Source of the DNA: Paenibacillus massiliensis subsp. panacisoli DSM 21345
GTDB taxonomy: Bacteria > Bacillota > Bacilli > Paenibacillales > Paenibacillaceae
Length of the DNA: 64,000 nucleotides
Direction: 5' to 3'
NCBI RefSeq assembly: GCF_000426545.1
Contig: NZ_AUFO01000007.1
Span: forward strand, 310,001 to 374,000
Shown here: positions 36,785 to 45,433 of the stretch, in pieces
Position numbering within the stretch: position 1 is the first letter of the stretch
How the letters are laid out: each line of letters opens with the position of its first letter
Notes under the pieces: model-generated
The model's input: only the letters and a program-made list of their open reading frames with translations
Told to the model about the DNA's origin: nothing
The model's database searches: none
Position numbers and translations under genes: made by a program

Positions 36785-37613
36785 GTCTATGCTCCTCTTC
36801 CTCTAGCACCAGACGCAGCAGCTCTTTTTTGATCTCGGCCAGCTGGGTATCCACCCGAGCATCCACACTACCGAATGCAGAACGGATCACAACTCCACGG
36901 TCCTTCACAGAACCATCAGGAACAATTTGAAGCTCAGCCTGTGAATCAATAGACAGTGTCAGTTCTTCACGAGCAGCATTCACATAGGCAAAGTGGTCAG
37001 GTGACACGCACAATGTAATTGTTCCTTGCTCACGTTTACGCGCCAGATGCTTGCGGATCAGCTCAATCGTGTACTCAGGGTCTGTGCTTAGCTGCCTATC
37101 AATCACTTTCTCGGCAATTCCACAGCTCAGCTCTACCAAGAAAGGCTCGGCCTCCAAAATAAGCTGTTCCTTCACCGCATAAGCGTGCTGAAGCACTTCC
37201 TGAGCTTCTTCCATCATCTTGTCTGATTTGGCCTGCCATTCTGCTGCCGCAAGCCTCTGTCCTTCCTCATAGCCCTGTTGAAATCCCTCTGCTCTGAGCG
37301 ATTCGGACAGCTGTTCATCCTGTTCACGCTTCTCTAGCCACCAGGCTTCAATCTGTGCTTGAGCTTCCTGTAACATTCGCTCTGCTTCCTCCGAAGCTTC
37401 CCGGATCTGTCGTTCAGCAAAATCACGAGCATCCTTAAGCATCTCATCACGCATACGCAGAGCCTCTACACTCACCTGAGGTTCTGCCTGAGCCACTTCG
37501 ACTGATGTCTCAGTTATTTCAGACTCCTCAGTCTCTACATATGAATAGCTGGGCTCAAGCTTTTTTAATATCTCGACAGGAACGTATTGGAAAGACTTAA
37601 TCAAATTAGACAA
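36771..37613 (-). CDS. fliH: Flagellar assembly protein FliH
   Basis: Negative regulator and stator of FliI, equivalent to the F-type b/delta subunits. A Glu/Ala/Gln-rich coiled coil covers about residues 45-130 and the C-terminal FliH/V-ATPase E domain is at about 130-275 (IAEKVIDRQLSTDPEYTIEL, VVIRSAFGSVDARVDTQLAE). The frame opens at 37640, but those starts crowd GGAGGAG; a TTG at 37613, nine bases on, gives MSNLIKSFQYVPVEIL and overlaps the fliG stop by 8 bases. 280 residues. Confidence 0.92.
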   Translation of the reverse strand: MSNLIKSFQYVPVEILKKLEPSYSYVETEESEITETSVEVAQAEPQVSVEALRMRDEMLKDARDFAERQIREASEEAERMLQEAQAQIEAWWLEKREQDEQLSESLRAEGFQQGYEEGQRLAAAEWQAKSDKMMEEAQEVLQHAYAVKEQLILEAEPFLVELSCGIAEKVIDRQLSTDPEYTIELIRKHLARKREQGTITLCVSPDHFAYVNAAREELTLSIDSQAELQIVPDGSVKDRGVVIRSAFGSVDARVDTQLAEIKKELLRLVLEEEEHRHEGA

Positions 37614-38616
37614 TGATGTCATCTCCTCCGCCGCGGGCAATGATAATCTCTCCGGATTCTTCCAGTCTGCGGATTGTAGCTACAATTCGAGTCTGAGCCT
37701 CTTCTACATCACGCAGCCGGACAGGACCCATGAATTCCATTTCTTCCTTGAAGGTCTCTGCCATCCGCTTGGACATGTTGTTGAAGATTGCATCCCGAAC
37801 TTCCTCGCTGGACACCTTGAGCGCCAGTTGCAAGTCAGCATTGTCAATATCACGGATAATGCGCTGAATCGAACGGTTATCCACATTGACAATATCTTCG
37901 AATACAAACATCCGCTTCTTGATTTCTTCGGCCAGCTCTGGATCTTGAATTTCCAAGGAATCGAGAATAATGCGTTCTGTTCCACGGTCTACACCATTCA
38001 AAATCTGCACGATTGATTCAATACCACCTGCATTGGTGTAATCTTGAGTAACAGTAGATGAAAGTTTTTGCTCCAATACGCGCTCCACTTGGGAAATAAC
38101 CTCAGGCGATGTACTGTCCATCACTGCAATTCTCCTTGCCACATCCGCCTGTTTCTCTTGTGGAAGTGAAGAGAGAATGGTTGCTGCTTGATCAAACTGC
38201 AGATAAGATAGTACCAGCGCAATTGTCTGTGGACTCTCGTTCTGGATAAAGTTCAAGATTTGATTCGGATCAGCCTTGCGTGCAAAATCAAACGGTCTAA
38301 CCTGCAGCGTAGCCGTCAATCTGTTAAGCACCTCAATGGCTTTCTGTGAGCCAAGTGCTTTCTCCAAAATCTCACGAGCGTAGTTAATGCCGCCCTGGGA
38401 AATGTATTCTTGGGCTAGACACATTTGATGGAATTCAGCCATAATCATATCTTTTTCTGAAGCATCAACTGTTCTCACATTTGCAATTTCAAGAGTAAGT
38501 TGTTCAATTTCTTCCTCACGTAGGTGTTTAAAAATTTCAGCTGATACTTCCGGCCCTAACGTAATCAATAAAATGGCCGCTTTCTGTCGTCCCGACAACG
38601 TTCCCGATTTAGCCAA
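37606..38616 (-). CDS. fliG: Flagellar motor switch protein FliG
   Basis: C-ring protein that contacts FliF and the stators. Three all-helical domains are visible: the N domain (GRQKAAILLITLGPEVSAEI), the middle domain with EHPQ-like motif NESPQTIALVLSYLQFDQAA, and the C-terminal torque helix with charged residues (MAETFKEEMEFMGPVRLRDV). A GTG at 38625 lies inside the ribosome site; TTG at 38616 gives MAKSGTLSGRQKA and correct spacing (336 residues). Confidence 0.95.
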   Translation of the reverse strand: MAKSGTLSGRQKAAILLITLGPEVSAEIFKHLREEEIEQLTLEIANVRTVDASEKDMIMAEFHQMCLAQEYISQGGINYAREILEKALGSQKAIEVLNRLTATLQVRPFDFARKADPNQILNFIQNESPQTIALVLSYLQFDQAATILSSLPQEKQADVARRIAVMDSTSPEVISQVERVLEQKLSSTVTQDYTNAGGIESIVQILNGVDRGTERIILDSLEIQDPELAEEIKKRMFVFEDIVNVDNRSIQRIIRDIDNADLQLALKVSSEEVRDAIFNNMSKRMAETFKEEMEFMGPVRLRDVEEAQTRIVATIRRLEESGEIIIARGGGDDIIV

Positions 38617-38627
38617 TGCACTCACCT

Positions 38628-40208
38628 CTATTCGTCAGCCAGCCATGTACGCAGCAGGTTGACGAACTCATCCGGCTTCTTCTTAGCCAAAGAGTCGAGC
38701 TGTTTGCGCACTTGACTTTCACTAGTCACACTTTCCAGATTAATGGATGGGAATTCCGCAGGTGTTGGCAGCGACAATTCGTCCTCAAGTTCTTCCTCTT
38801 GCTTGCGACGGTTTCTGGCAATGATGATGATTGCACCCGCTACAAGGGCGAGAACCGCGGCACCAATCCCCCATAACCATGGATTGGACAGGGACAAGAA
38901 ATTAGCATTTGCTCCGGCTTCCGGAATATATTGCGGCACTACTGATACTTTCAGCGCCAATTGTTGCTCTGTAAATTCGGTTCCTGAATCCGCCAGTGTC
39001 GCTCTGACAATGTTCGTCAGTGTGGATCTGATTGGATCTGCATACTTCGGATCTACCTCATTTAGATCTGAAGGCGTCTCAACTGAGACGTTGATCGTCA
39101 AATCCTTGACGGTATACGGGCTAGAGATAATATCTCTTGCAATCCGATTAACCTCGTAGTTAATCGTGCTTTGACTTTTCTCCGACTCACTGTTGCCGGA
39201 GGTATCCCCACCGGGATAACCAGGTACATCCTGTGTACCCGTTCCAGCAACACCGCCAGTGTTTCCGCTGGACCCAGAGAAGCTTTCCTGAATGTCCTGA
39301 ACACTGATCTCGATGCCCTTCATTCGATCCACATCAACTGGTGTCACCAGTTGCTCTTTGGAGTTCACCTTATCGAAGCTCAGCTTGGAGGCTACCAACA
39401 CTTTAATCTTGCGATCTCCAGCGATCTCGGAGAGGAATTGCTCAACCTTTAGCTTCACGTCATTCTCGAATTTCTTCTGTAAGGCCATGTTCTCCTGCAC
39501 ACCGCTGGAGATACCACCTTGTCCACCTTTAATAGTAGGAATCAGTTCATATTCGTTATTCGTAATCGTAATATTCTCTACAGGAAGATTCGGAACTGCC
39601 GTCTTCACCAGGTTGAAGTAGCCGTCAATCGCCTGCTGACTTGGCCGGAAGCCTGGTTGGAAATCCATGACTACCGATGCGGAAGCCTTATCAGCCTCCT
39701 CAAGCCCTGCAAAGATGTTTTCCTTCGGAAGATTAATAATGGCCTTGGCGCTCTTGACCCCTTCCATCCGGCTCAGTAACTGTTGAACCTCACCATTGAG
39801 TGCGTTGTTGTACTTCACATCGAATTCATTCTCGGTCATCCCGATGGCGTTGGTAGATTGATCAAATGCGCTCATTCCAATGGAGCCATTCTGAATAAGA
39901 CCTTGGGACCCCACTCCCACTTTAGCCTGTGCTGCCTGTGCAGTCGGCACACTGATCGTCGTACCACTGGCGCTCAGCTGATAAGGAATGCTTGCTGAGT
40001 CCAGATACTGCATAACTGCGGCCGCATCGTTAGCATTCAATTCCTGAAACGCAACCTCATACTCCGTCTTGGTAAATTGCACGGTCAGTACGCTTAATGC
40101 GACGATGATAATCGCTAAGGTCGAGATCAATAATATTTTTTGTTTGTTACTAAAGTTATTCCAAATACCGGATACTTTGTCGCGATATTGGGCAAGTCTC
40201 TCGTTCAC
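38628..40208 (-). CDS. fliF: Flagellar MS-ring protein FliF
   Basis: Forms the membrane MS ring on which the motor is built. Membrane helices at about 25-45 and 440-462 flank a large periplasm-side region with ring-building motifs (YEVAFQELNANDAAAVMQYL; MEGVKSAKAIINLPKENIFA) and a Gly/Ser-rich insert near 315-345. The cytoplasmic tail (EFVNLLRTWLADE) binds FliG, which is encoded next. 526 residues. Confidence 0.96.
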   Translation of the reverse strand: MNERLAQYRDKVSGIWNNFSNKQKILLISTLAIIIVALSVLTVQFTKTEYEVAFQELNANDAAAVMQYLDSASIPYQLSASGTTISVPTAQAAQAKVGVGSQGLIQNGSIGMSAFDQSTNAIGMTENEFDVKYNNALNGEVQQLLSRMEGVKSAKAIINLPKENIFAGLEEADKASASVVMDFQPGFRPSQQAIDGYFNLVKTAVPNLPVENITITNNEYELIPTIKGGQGGISSGVQENMALQKKFENDVKLKVEQFLSEIAGDRKIKVLVASKLSFDKVNSKEQLVTPVDVDRMKGIEISVQDIQESFSGSSGNTGGVAGTGTQDVPGYPGGDTSGNSESEKSQSTINYEVNRIARDIISSPYTVKDLTINVSVETPSDLNEVDPKYADPIRSTLTNIVRATLADSGTEFTEQQLALKVSVVPQYIPEAGANANFLSLSNPWLWGIGAAVLALVAGAIIIIARNRRKQEEELEDELSLPTPAEFPSINLESVTSESQVRKQLDSLAKKKPDEFVNLLRTWLADE

Positions 40209-40241
40209 TGTGTCACCCCATCCGAAACTTTGCTAGATCTA

Positions 40242-40553
40242 TTAAATCTGCGTTCGCATTATTTCTTGATATGCTTCAATCGCCTTGTTTCGAACCTGGG
40301 TTGTGAACTGTAAGGACAGCAAAGCTTCTTGGGAAGCAATCATTACTTGATCAATATCAACCTGCCCGTTCAAAAACTTGTTTGACATTTCTTGAGAGTT
40401 TTGTTCCTGCTGATTGACTTCTTCCAGAGCATTTTTAAGATACGCTCCAAAGTCCTGCATCGCCTCAGATGGAGAAGTCTTATTTCCTTTTCCAACTATG
40501 TCTGTACTAGGAGCAATGGGTACCGGGATGCTAAACATGGTGTTCTGAATCAT
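40242..40553 (-). CDS. fliE: Flagellar rod-MS ring junction protein FliE
   Basis: Connects the MS ring to the rod. The C-terminal half shows the FliE pattern FGAYLKNALEEVNQQEQNSQ and IASQEALLSLQFTTQVRNKA. A TTG at 40562 directly abuts AAGGAGG; the ATG at 40553, nine bases on, is preferred (103 residues, MIQNTMFSIPV). It lies between flgC and fliF as usual. Confidence 0.94.
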   Translation of the reverse strand: MIQNTMFSIPVPIAPSTDIVGKGNKTSPSEAMQDFGAYLKNALEEVNQQEQNSQEMSNKFLNGQVDIDQVMIASQEALLSLQFTTQVRNKAIEAYQEIMRTQI

Positions 40554-40586
40554 TTCTTGCAATCCTCCTTAATGAATTTATAGTTC

Positions 40587-41036
40587 TTATTTCCCGATTT
40601 CCAAAGCTTTGGTAATCATGGCCTTCGTGGCATTCAGAGCCGTTACATTTGCCTCGTAAGATCTGGTAGCTGAGATCATGTCTACCATTTCTTTCATAAT
40701 GTCCACGTTAGGCATATATACATAACCGCTGGCATCTGCATCAGGATGTGATGGATTATATACCGGCTTCAGCGGAGATTCATCATTTCGAATCTGGGCC
40801 ACTTTAACACCTGGCGTGTTCGCCTTGCCTTCCATCTGGTTTCTCATCGTTTCGGCAAAGCTCGCTTGATTCGGCTCCAGCACCACTACTTTTCGGCGGT
40901 ATGGAACTGCTTGTCCGTTAACCACCTGTGCACGTGTTGTTTCAGCGTTAGCAATGTTACTTGAGATTACATCCATGCGCAGACGCTGAGCGGTAAGCGC
41001 TGAGGAGCTGATATCAAAGCTGTTGCTAATCTTCAT
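40587..41036 (-). CDS. flgC: Flagellar rod protein FlgC
   Basis: Proximal rod protein. The N-terminal rod signature SSALTAQRLRMDVISSNIAN and the C-terminal helix VDMISATRSYEANVTALNAT are both clear, with the family's PNVDIMKEM just before. 149 residues, two bases from flgB. Confidence 0.96.
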   Translation of the reverse strand: MKISNSFDISSSALTAQRLRMDVISSNIANAETTRAQVVNGQAVPYRRKVVVLEPNQASFAETMRNQMEGKANTPGVKVAQIRNDESPLKPVYNPSHPDADASGYVYMPNVDIMKEMVDMISATRSYEANVTALNATKAMITKALEIGK

Positions 41037-41038
41037 CC

Positions 41039-41449
41039 TTAGGTTCTCCCTTCAATGGCGGTTCGGATCATTTTGATGCGGTCATTGACTTGCTGGATAT
41101 AAGCATTGTAGCGTAGCTGATTTTCAGCCATGAGACTCATTTCCCGATCCACATCCACGTTGTTAAAGTTATTATTCATGGTGGAATATGGGTCTATAGT
41201 AACAACGGATTCCGGTACGAAATTTACAGGACCTATACGAAAATGCCGGCGATCCGTCACCCGGCCAACGAGCTGCGGCATCTCTCCTTCAACTTGCTCG
41301 CTTAGCATGCTTTCAAACTGCACTTCTGCTCGTTTGAAATAAGGCGTATCCACATTCGCAATGTTATTCGCAAGCACTCTTTGCCTCACGTTAGCGGCTT
41401 GCAGCCCTGCTTCAAGCCTGTTGAAGGTTACTCCGCCGAGTAAATTCAT
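41039..41449 (-). CDS. flgB: Flagellar rod protein FlgB
   Basis: Proximal rod protein and the first gene of the fla/che operon. Signature VRQRVLANNIANVDTPYFKR at residues 22-41 and the closing helix SLMAENQLRYNAYIQQVNDR. 136 residues. GAGAGGAGG precedes the ATG. The promoter region, with a SigD-like site, lies in the 560-base spacer upstream. Confidence 0.96.
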   Translation of the reverse strand: MNLLGGVTFNRLEAGLQAANVRQRVLANNIANVDTPYFKRAEVQFESMLSEQVEGEMPQLVGRVTDRRHFRIGPVNFVPESVVTIDPYSTMNNNFNNVDVDREMSLMAENQLRYNAYIQQVNDRIKMIRTAIEGRT

Positions 41450-41520
41450 AAGTACCTCCTCTCCGCTGTCTAACTGTCTTATTCAGGTGATTTTCAGCAT
41501 TTAATCGCCCAAAATCTCCT

Positions 41521-41546
41521 TTTTCGACAAAAGAACTACTTTTTTA
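41521..41546 (-). promoter_or_regulatory. SigD-like promoter upstream of flgB
   Basis: Minus-strand TAAA (41546-41543), 14-base spacer, GTCGAAAA (41528-41521). The -10 matches the SigD consensus GCCGATAA at 6 of 8 positions and the spacing is within the accepted range. B. subtilis also has a SigD promoter ahead of flgB besides the SigA promoter. No clear SigA hexamer pair was found here. Confidence 0.45.
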
Positions 41547-41631
41547 CACACCAAGACTTAGGTCTTAAGTAGAAATATCTCTTCTGCTGTCGTATATTCT
41601 AAGTTTCGTAGAGTTTGGACCTAATTACAAT

Positions 41632-41668
41632 AAGAAAAAAGCCCTATCTTTTCAGAAAAATTGGGCTT
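41632..41668 (-). terminator. Rho-independent terminator upstream of the flagellar operon
   Basis: Stem AAGCCC / GGGCTT (41668-41663 and 41644-41639), inner pairing in the A/T-rich loop, then TTTTTTCTT on the minus strand. It would end transcripts from the hslVU side before the flgB promoter. Confidence 0.75.
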
Positions 41669-41850
41669 GGGGTGTATTTTTTTGTAATTACTTTCATTTT
41701 ATATGTCTATACCCGAGTAACTTTACAGTATTATATCCTTTTATAAGGTCCTATTTCCTATCACTAAATTGGGCCATTCATAGCGGTTTCAAAAATTGCA
41801 AGTTGCATCATTGGCTTGTTATCGGCTTTAACTAGCTTTTTCTGAACGCA

Positions 41851-41881
41851 AATAGGGACAACGGTAGCCGTTGTCCCTATT
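41851..41881. repeat. Long perfect inverted repeat downstream of hslU
   Basis: Arms AATAGGGACAACGG (41851-41864) and CCGTTGTCCCTATT (41868-41881) with a 3-base centre. On the plus strand five T follow; on the minus strand the tract is TATTTGCG. It may be a terminator for hslU or an element end. Confidence 0.7.
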
Positions 41882-42009
41882 TTTGCATCCAGCAGAAGCG
41901 AAGGATTCGACATCCTACGACTGCGACATGTCGATTTCAGTAAATGTTGTACTTGATGCAGTCGAAATCGAATTGTGCAGTTCCGCTTGAACATTTATAA
42001 ATGCTTTGT

Positions 42010-43407
42010 CTATAAAATATACTGGCTAAGATCCCGATCCTCGGCGATCGTCCCCAGCTTCTCTTTTACATATTCCGGTGTGATGATCATACGCTCCAGG
42101 GTAAGCTCAGGCGCCTCGAAGGACAGATCCTCCAGCAGCTTTTCCAAAATAGTATGAAGTCTGCGAGCACCGATGTTTTCTGTATTTTTATTCACGGATT
42201 CCGCTATCTTGGCAATTTCACGAATAGCATCCTCAGAGAACTCCACCTCAATATCTTCGGTACGGAGCAGTTCTACATATTGCTTGGTCAGTGCATTTTG
42301 GGGCTCGGTCAAAATAGACACGAATTCATCCAGTGTAAGACTGCTTAGCTCCACCCGGATTGGGAAACGCCCTTGAAGCTCGGGAATCAGATCGGATGGC
42401 TTGGATACATGGAAGGCTCCTGCTGCAATGAACAGAATGTAATCCGTTTTGACAGGTCCATATTTGGTCATAATGGTGGACCCTTCAACGATAGGAAGGA
42501 TATCCCGCTGCACTCCTTCTCTGGACACATCAGGACCGCTTCCTTGACCGCGAGCGGCAATTTTGTCGATCTCATCGATGAATATGATTCCCGATTGTTC
42601 AACACGCTGTATGGAGTCCTGAATGACGTCATCCATATCGATCAGCTTGCCAGCCTCTTCCTGAATAAGCACCTTGCGTGCTTCCTTGACGGTCAGCTTG
42701 CGTTTCTTCGTACGCTTGGGCAGAAGGTTGCCGAACATCTCTTGCATATTCATGCCCATCTGCTCATTACCTTGTCCAGCAAACATGTCAAACATATTGG
42801 GTGCGTTATCCTCAACATCAATCTCGATCAGGTCATTCTCCAAGTTGCCAGCCAACAAATTGAACTTAACCTGGCGTCGTTTCTCAGTAACAGAGGAATC
42901 CTGTTGCTCATCCTCTTCCTTATCGTTGTTATCATTGTTGCCGAACAGCATTTCAAACGGATTACGTTGGGAGCGGGAGGAGCGTGCAGACGGCACAAGG
43001 ATACTCACAATACGATCATTGGCCAGTTCCTCGGCTTTATCCTTGACCCGCTCTGTACGCTCACCTCTCACAATCCGGATCGAGGTCTCCATCAGGTCAC
43101 GAATCATGGATTCGACATCTCTGCCGACATAGCCAACCTCAGTGAATTTGGTAGCCTCAATCTTGACGAAGGGGGCACCAACCAATTTGGCGAGTCTGCG
43201 TGCAATCTCTGTCTTGCCGACGCCTGTTGGACCGATCATGAGAATGTTCTTAGGTACAATCTCATCACGGACACTCTCAGGCAATCGACTACGCCGATAG
43301 CGGTTGCGCAGAGCAACCGCTACTGATTTCTTGGCATCCTTTTGACCCACAATATACTTATCCAGCTCAGCTACAATCTCTCTGGGGGTTAACGCCTGAT
43401 TTTTCAT
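42010..43407 (-). CDS. hslU: ATP-dependent protease ATPase subunit HslU (ClpY)
   Basis: AAA+ unfoldase that feeds substrates to HslV. Walker A ([17 protein letters not shown]) near residue 58, the pore motif [10 protein letters not shown] near 90, the inserted I domain (about 110-240, with an Asp/Glu/Asn-rich stretch), Walker B ([12 protein letters not shown]) near 255, and the C-terminal tail ending DLSQYIL that docks into HslV. 465 residues. Follows hslV by 68 bases. Confidence 0.97.
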   Translation of the reverse strand: MKNQALTPREIVAELDKYIVGQKDAKKSVAVALRNRYRRSRLPESVRDEIVPKNILMIGPTGVGKTEIARRLAKLVGAPFVKIEATKFTEVGYVGRDVESMIRDLMETSIRIVRGERTERVKDKAEELANDRIVSILVPSARSSRSQRNPFEMLFGNNDNNDKEEDEQQDSSVTEKRRQVKFNLLAGNLENDLIEIDVEDNAPNMFDMFAGQGNEQMGMNMQEMFGNLLPKRTKKRKLTVKEARKVLIQEEAGKLIDMDDVIQDSIQRVEQSGIIFIDEIDKIAARGQGSGPDVSREGVQRDILPIVEGSTIMTKYGPVKTDYILFIAAGAFHVSKPSDLIPELQGRFPIRVELSSLTLDEFVSILTEPQNALTKQYVELLRTEDIEVEFSEDAIREIAKIAESVNKNTENIGARRLHTILEKLLEDLSFEAPELTLERMIITPEYVKEKLGTIAEDRDLSQYIL

Positions 43408-43475
43408 TTACATTCCTCCAACCAGATTACTGAATCCGTTTATCAGTATGGAGAGCGGTGTCGTGAGCGCCATCG

Positions 43476-44018
43476 TCACAGCTCTTCCACGATAATATTA
43501 TCATTCGTATATACGCAAATCTCAGATGCGACTTGAAGAGCTTCCTTAGCAATATCCTTTGCTTCCAGATCAGCTGGATGACGCTTCAGCGCACGCGCTG
43601 CTGCCAGAGCAAAGTTGCCGCCAGAGCCTATCGCCAAAATATGATCATCTGGCTCGATGATCTCGCCACCACCAGAAATGAGCAACATTCCTGTACGATC
43701 CATCACAATCATGAGTGCTTCTAGCTTGCGCAGGATGCGGTCCTGACGCCAATCCTTGGCCAGCTCTACCGCTGCTCTCTGAAGATTGCCATGATGCTCC
43801 TCCAGCTTGCCCTCGAACTTCTCGAATAGCGTGATCGCATCAGCGACCGAGCCAGCAAAGCCAGCAATCACTTGACCTCTATACAGTCTGCGAACCTTTT
43901 TCGCGGTCTGCTTCATCACGACATTATTGCCGAAGGTTACCTGCCCGTCACCAGCAATAGCTCCCTTACCATTATGCATGACTGCGCAAATCGTAGTTGC
44001 GTGAAAAGACATCTCCAT
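43476..44018 (-). CDS. hslV: ATP-dependent protease proteolytic subunit HslV (ClpQ/CodW)
   Basis: Proteasome-beta-type peptidase. The family core [20 protein letters not shown] is present, but the protein begins [11 protein letters not shown], so residues precede the Thr pair that is N-terminal and catalytic in E. coli HslV. B. subtilis CodW has a similar SFHATTI extension and is reported to use an N-terminal serine. AGGAGG is six bases from the first ATG (44018); a second ATG two codons later would expose Ser after Met removal but is poorly spaced. The catalytic residue is thus not settled by sequence. Confidence 0.94.
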   Translation of the reverse strand: MEMSFHATTICAVMHNGKGAIAGDGQVTFGNNVVMKQTAKKVRRLYRGQVIAGFAGSVADAITLFEKFEGKLEEHHGNLQRAAVELAKDWRQDRILRKLEALMIVMDRTGMLLISGGGEIIEPDDHILAIGSGGNFALAAARALKRHPADLEAKDIAKEALQVASEICVYTNDNIIVEEL

Positions 44019-44050
44019 GTCCTGCCTCCTCCCTGAAAGTAACCATATGC

Positions 44051-45385
44051 TTACTGCCCAGCAGGTATGACATCTGACTCTGTCATGTACCGACGCAAGG
44101 AATCCAGCGCACGCTGAGCGAGAGCTTCATTTTTTTCCTTTTTGTTACGGATGCGTGTCTCCAGCTTAGGCAACAATCCAAAGTTAGCATTCATAGGTTG
44201 AAAATGCTTGAAGTCTGCCGTCGTGATATAACGAGCCATACTACCCAGTGTGGTATCTGCTGGCAGCACCAGCAGCTCTTGACCCAAGGCTGCACGCGCT
44301 GCATTCATGCCAGCGATCAGACCTGATGCAGCTGACTCGACATAGCCCTCTACGCCTGTCATTTGTCCTGCGAAGAACAAGGTGCTGCGGCCCTTGAACT
44401 GATATGTCGGCTCAAGCTGCTTCGGTGAGTTAATAAATGTATTGCGATGCATGACGCCATATCTAACGAATTCAGCATTTTCCAGACCCGGAATCATAGA
44501 GAAGACCCGCTTCTGCTCACCCCATTTGAGATGTGTCTGGAATCCGACCAGATTGTACAACGTACCTGCCGCATTGTCCTGACGCAACTGGACAACCGCA
44601 TGCGGCAACGTCTCCGTATGCGGGTTCATCAGTCCTACCGGCTTCATCGGGCCGAACAAAGCCGTCTGCTTCCCGCGCTTCATCATAACCTCGATTGGCA
44701 TGCAGCCCTCAAAATAGATTTCCTTCTCGAACTCCTTCAGCTGTGCAACTTCAGCAGTGATAAGTGCATCATAGAATGCATCGAATTCAGCTTCGTTCAT
44801 CGGACAGTTCAGATACGCGGCTTCACCTTTATCATAGCGAGAAGCCAAATACACCTTGCTCATATCGATAGAATCCTTCTCGATAATTGGTGCAGCTGCA
44901 TCATAGAAATAGAAATATTCCTCTCCTGTCAGCTTCTTGATCTGCTCAGATAGGGCCGGGGAGGTCAACGGACCTGTGGCTACGACCACAATGCCATCCT
45001 GCGGAAGCTCCTGCAGTTCCTCCTGCACAACCTCCACAAGTGGATGCTCATGCAGTCTGGAGGTAATCTCCCCAGAGAAGCCGTCCCGATCTACGGCAAG
45101 CGCTCCACCCGCAGGAACGGCATGACGATCAGCCGCATTCAGTATGAGTGAATCTAACATTCTCATCTCTTCCTTGAGCACGCCGACTGCATTACTCAAG
45201 CCATTAGCCCGCAATGAATTACTACAGACCAACTCAGCGAATTTATCCGTATGATGCGCCGGCGTCTTCACGACCGGTCTCATCTCATATAATCGAACAG
45301 GTACACCGCGACTGGCAATCTGCCAAGCAGCCTCACTTCCGGCCAGACCGGCGCCAATCACAGTGACCTTCTGTACTTCACTCAC
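44051..45385 (-). CDS. trmFO: Methylenetetrahydrofolate-tRNA-(uracil-5-)-methyltransferase TrmFO
   Basis: FAD- and folate-dependent enzyme that makes ribothymidine at position 54 of tRNA in most Gram-positives. The N-terminal dinucleotide motif [16 protein letters not shown] and family motifs [18 protein letters not shown] and [20 protein letters not shown] are evident. 444 residues. It follows topA by 48 bases; xerC, which follows it in B. subtilis, is missing. Confidence 0.97.
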   Translation of the reverse strand: MSEVQKVTVIGAGLAGSEAAWQIASRGVPVRLYEMRPVVKTPAHHTDKFAELVCSNSLRANGLSNAVGVLKEEMRMLDSLILNAADRHAVPAGGALAVDRDGFSGEITSRLHEHPLVEVVQEELQELPQDGIVVVATGPLTSPALSEQIKKLTGEEYFYFYDAAAPIIEKDSIDMSKVYLASRYDKGEAAYLNCPMNEAEFDAFYDALITAEVAQLKEFEKEIYFEGCMPIEVMMKRGKQTALFGPMKPVGLMNPHTETLPHAVVQLRQDNAAGTLYNLVGFQTHLKWGEQKRVFSMIPGLENAEFVRYGVMHRNTFINSPKQLEPTYQFKGRSTLFFAGQMTGVEGYVESAASGLIAGMNAARAALGQELLVLPADTTLGSMARYITTADFKHFQPMNANFGLLPKLETRIRNKKEKNEALAQRALDSLRRYMTESDVIPAGQ

Positions 45386-45433
45386 TCGATAATCCCCCTA
45401 CACTTTCCATTTTCACATCGCTGCTTCATGCTC

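Larger units (their letters stand above)
41450..42009 (-). other. 560-base spacer between hslU and flgB (position of codY in B. subtilis)
   Basis: No convincing gene. In the direction of transcription it holds inverted-repeat-rich sequence (41900-41995), a long palindrome (41851-41881), a terminator (41632-41668), a small inverted repeat AAGAC-CTAA-GTCTT (41553-41566), a SigD-like promoter (41521-41546) and the flgB ribosome site. A 76-codon reading frame at 41764-41994 crosses the palindrome and resembles nothing; it is not accepted. Confidence 0.7.

Noticed and set aside
41639..41668. CodY-box-like sequence (ATTTTTCTGAAAAGA) upstream of flgB
   Set aside because: Three mismatches, and it is the loop region of a terminator whose symmetry explains the pattern.
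41764..41994. 76-codon minus-strand reading frame in the hslU-flgB spacer
   Set aside because: It crosses a 31-base palindrome, has no good ribosome site and resembles no protein.
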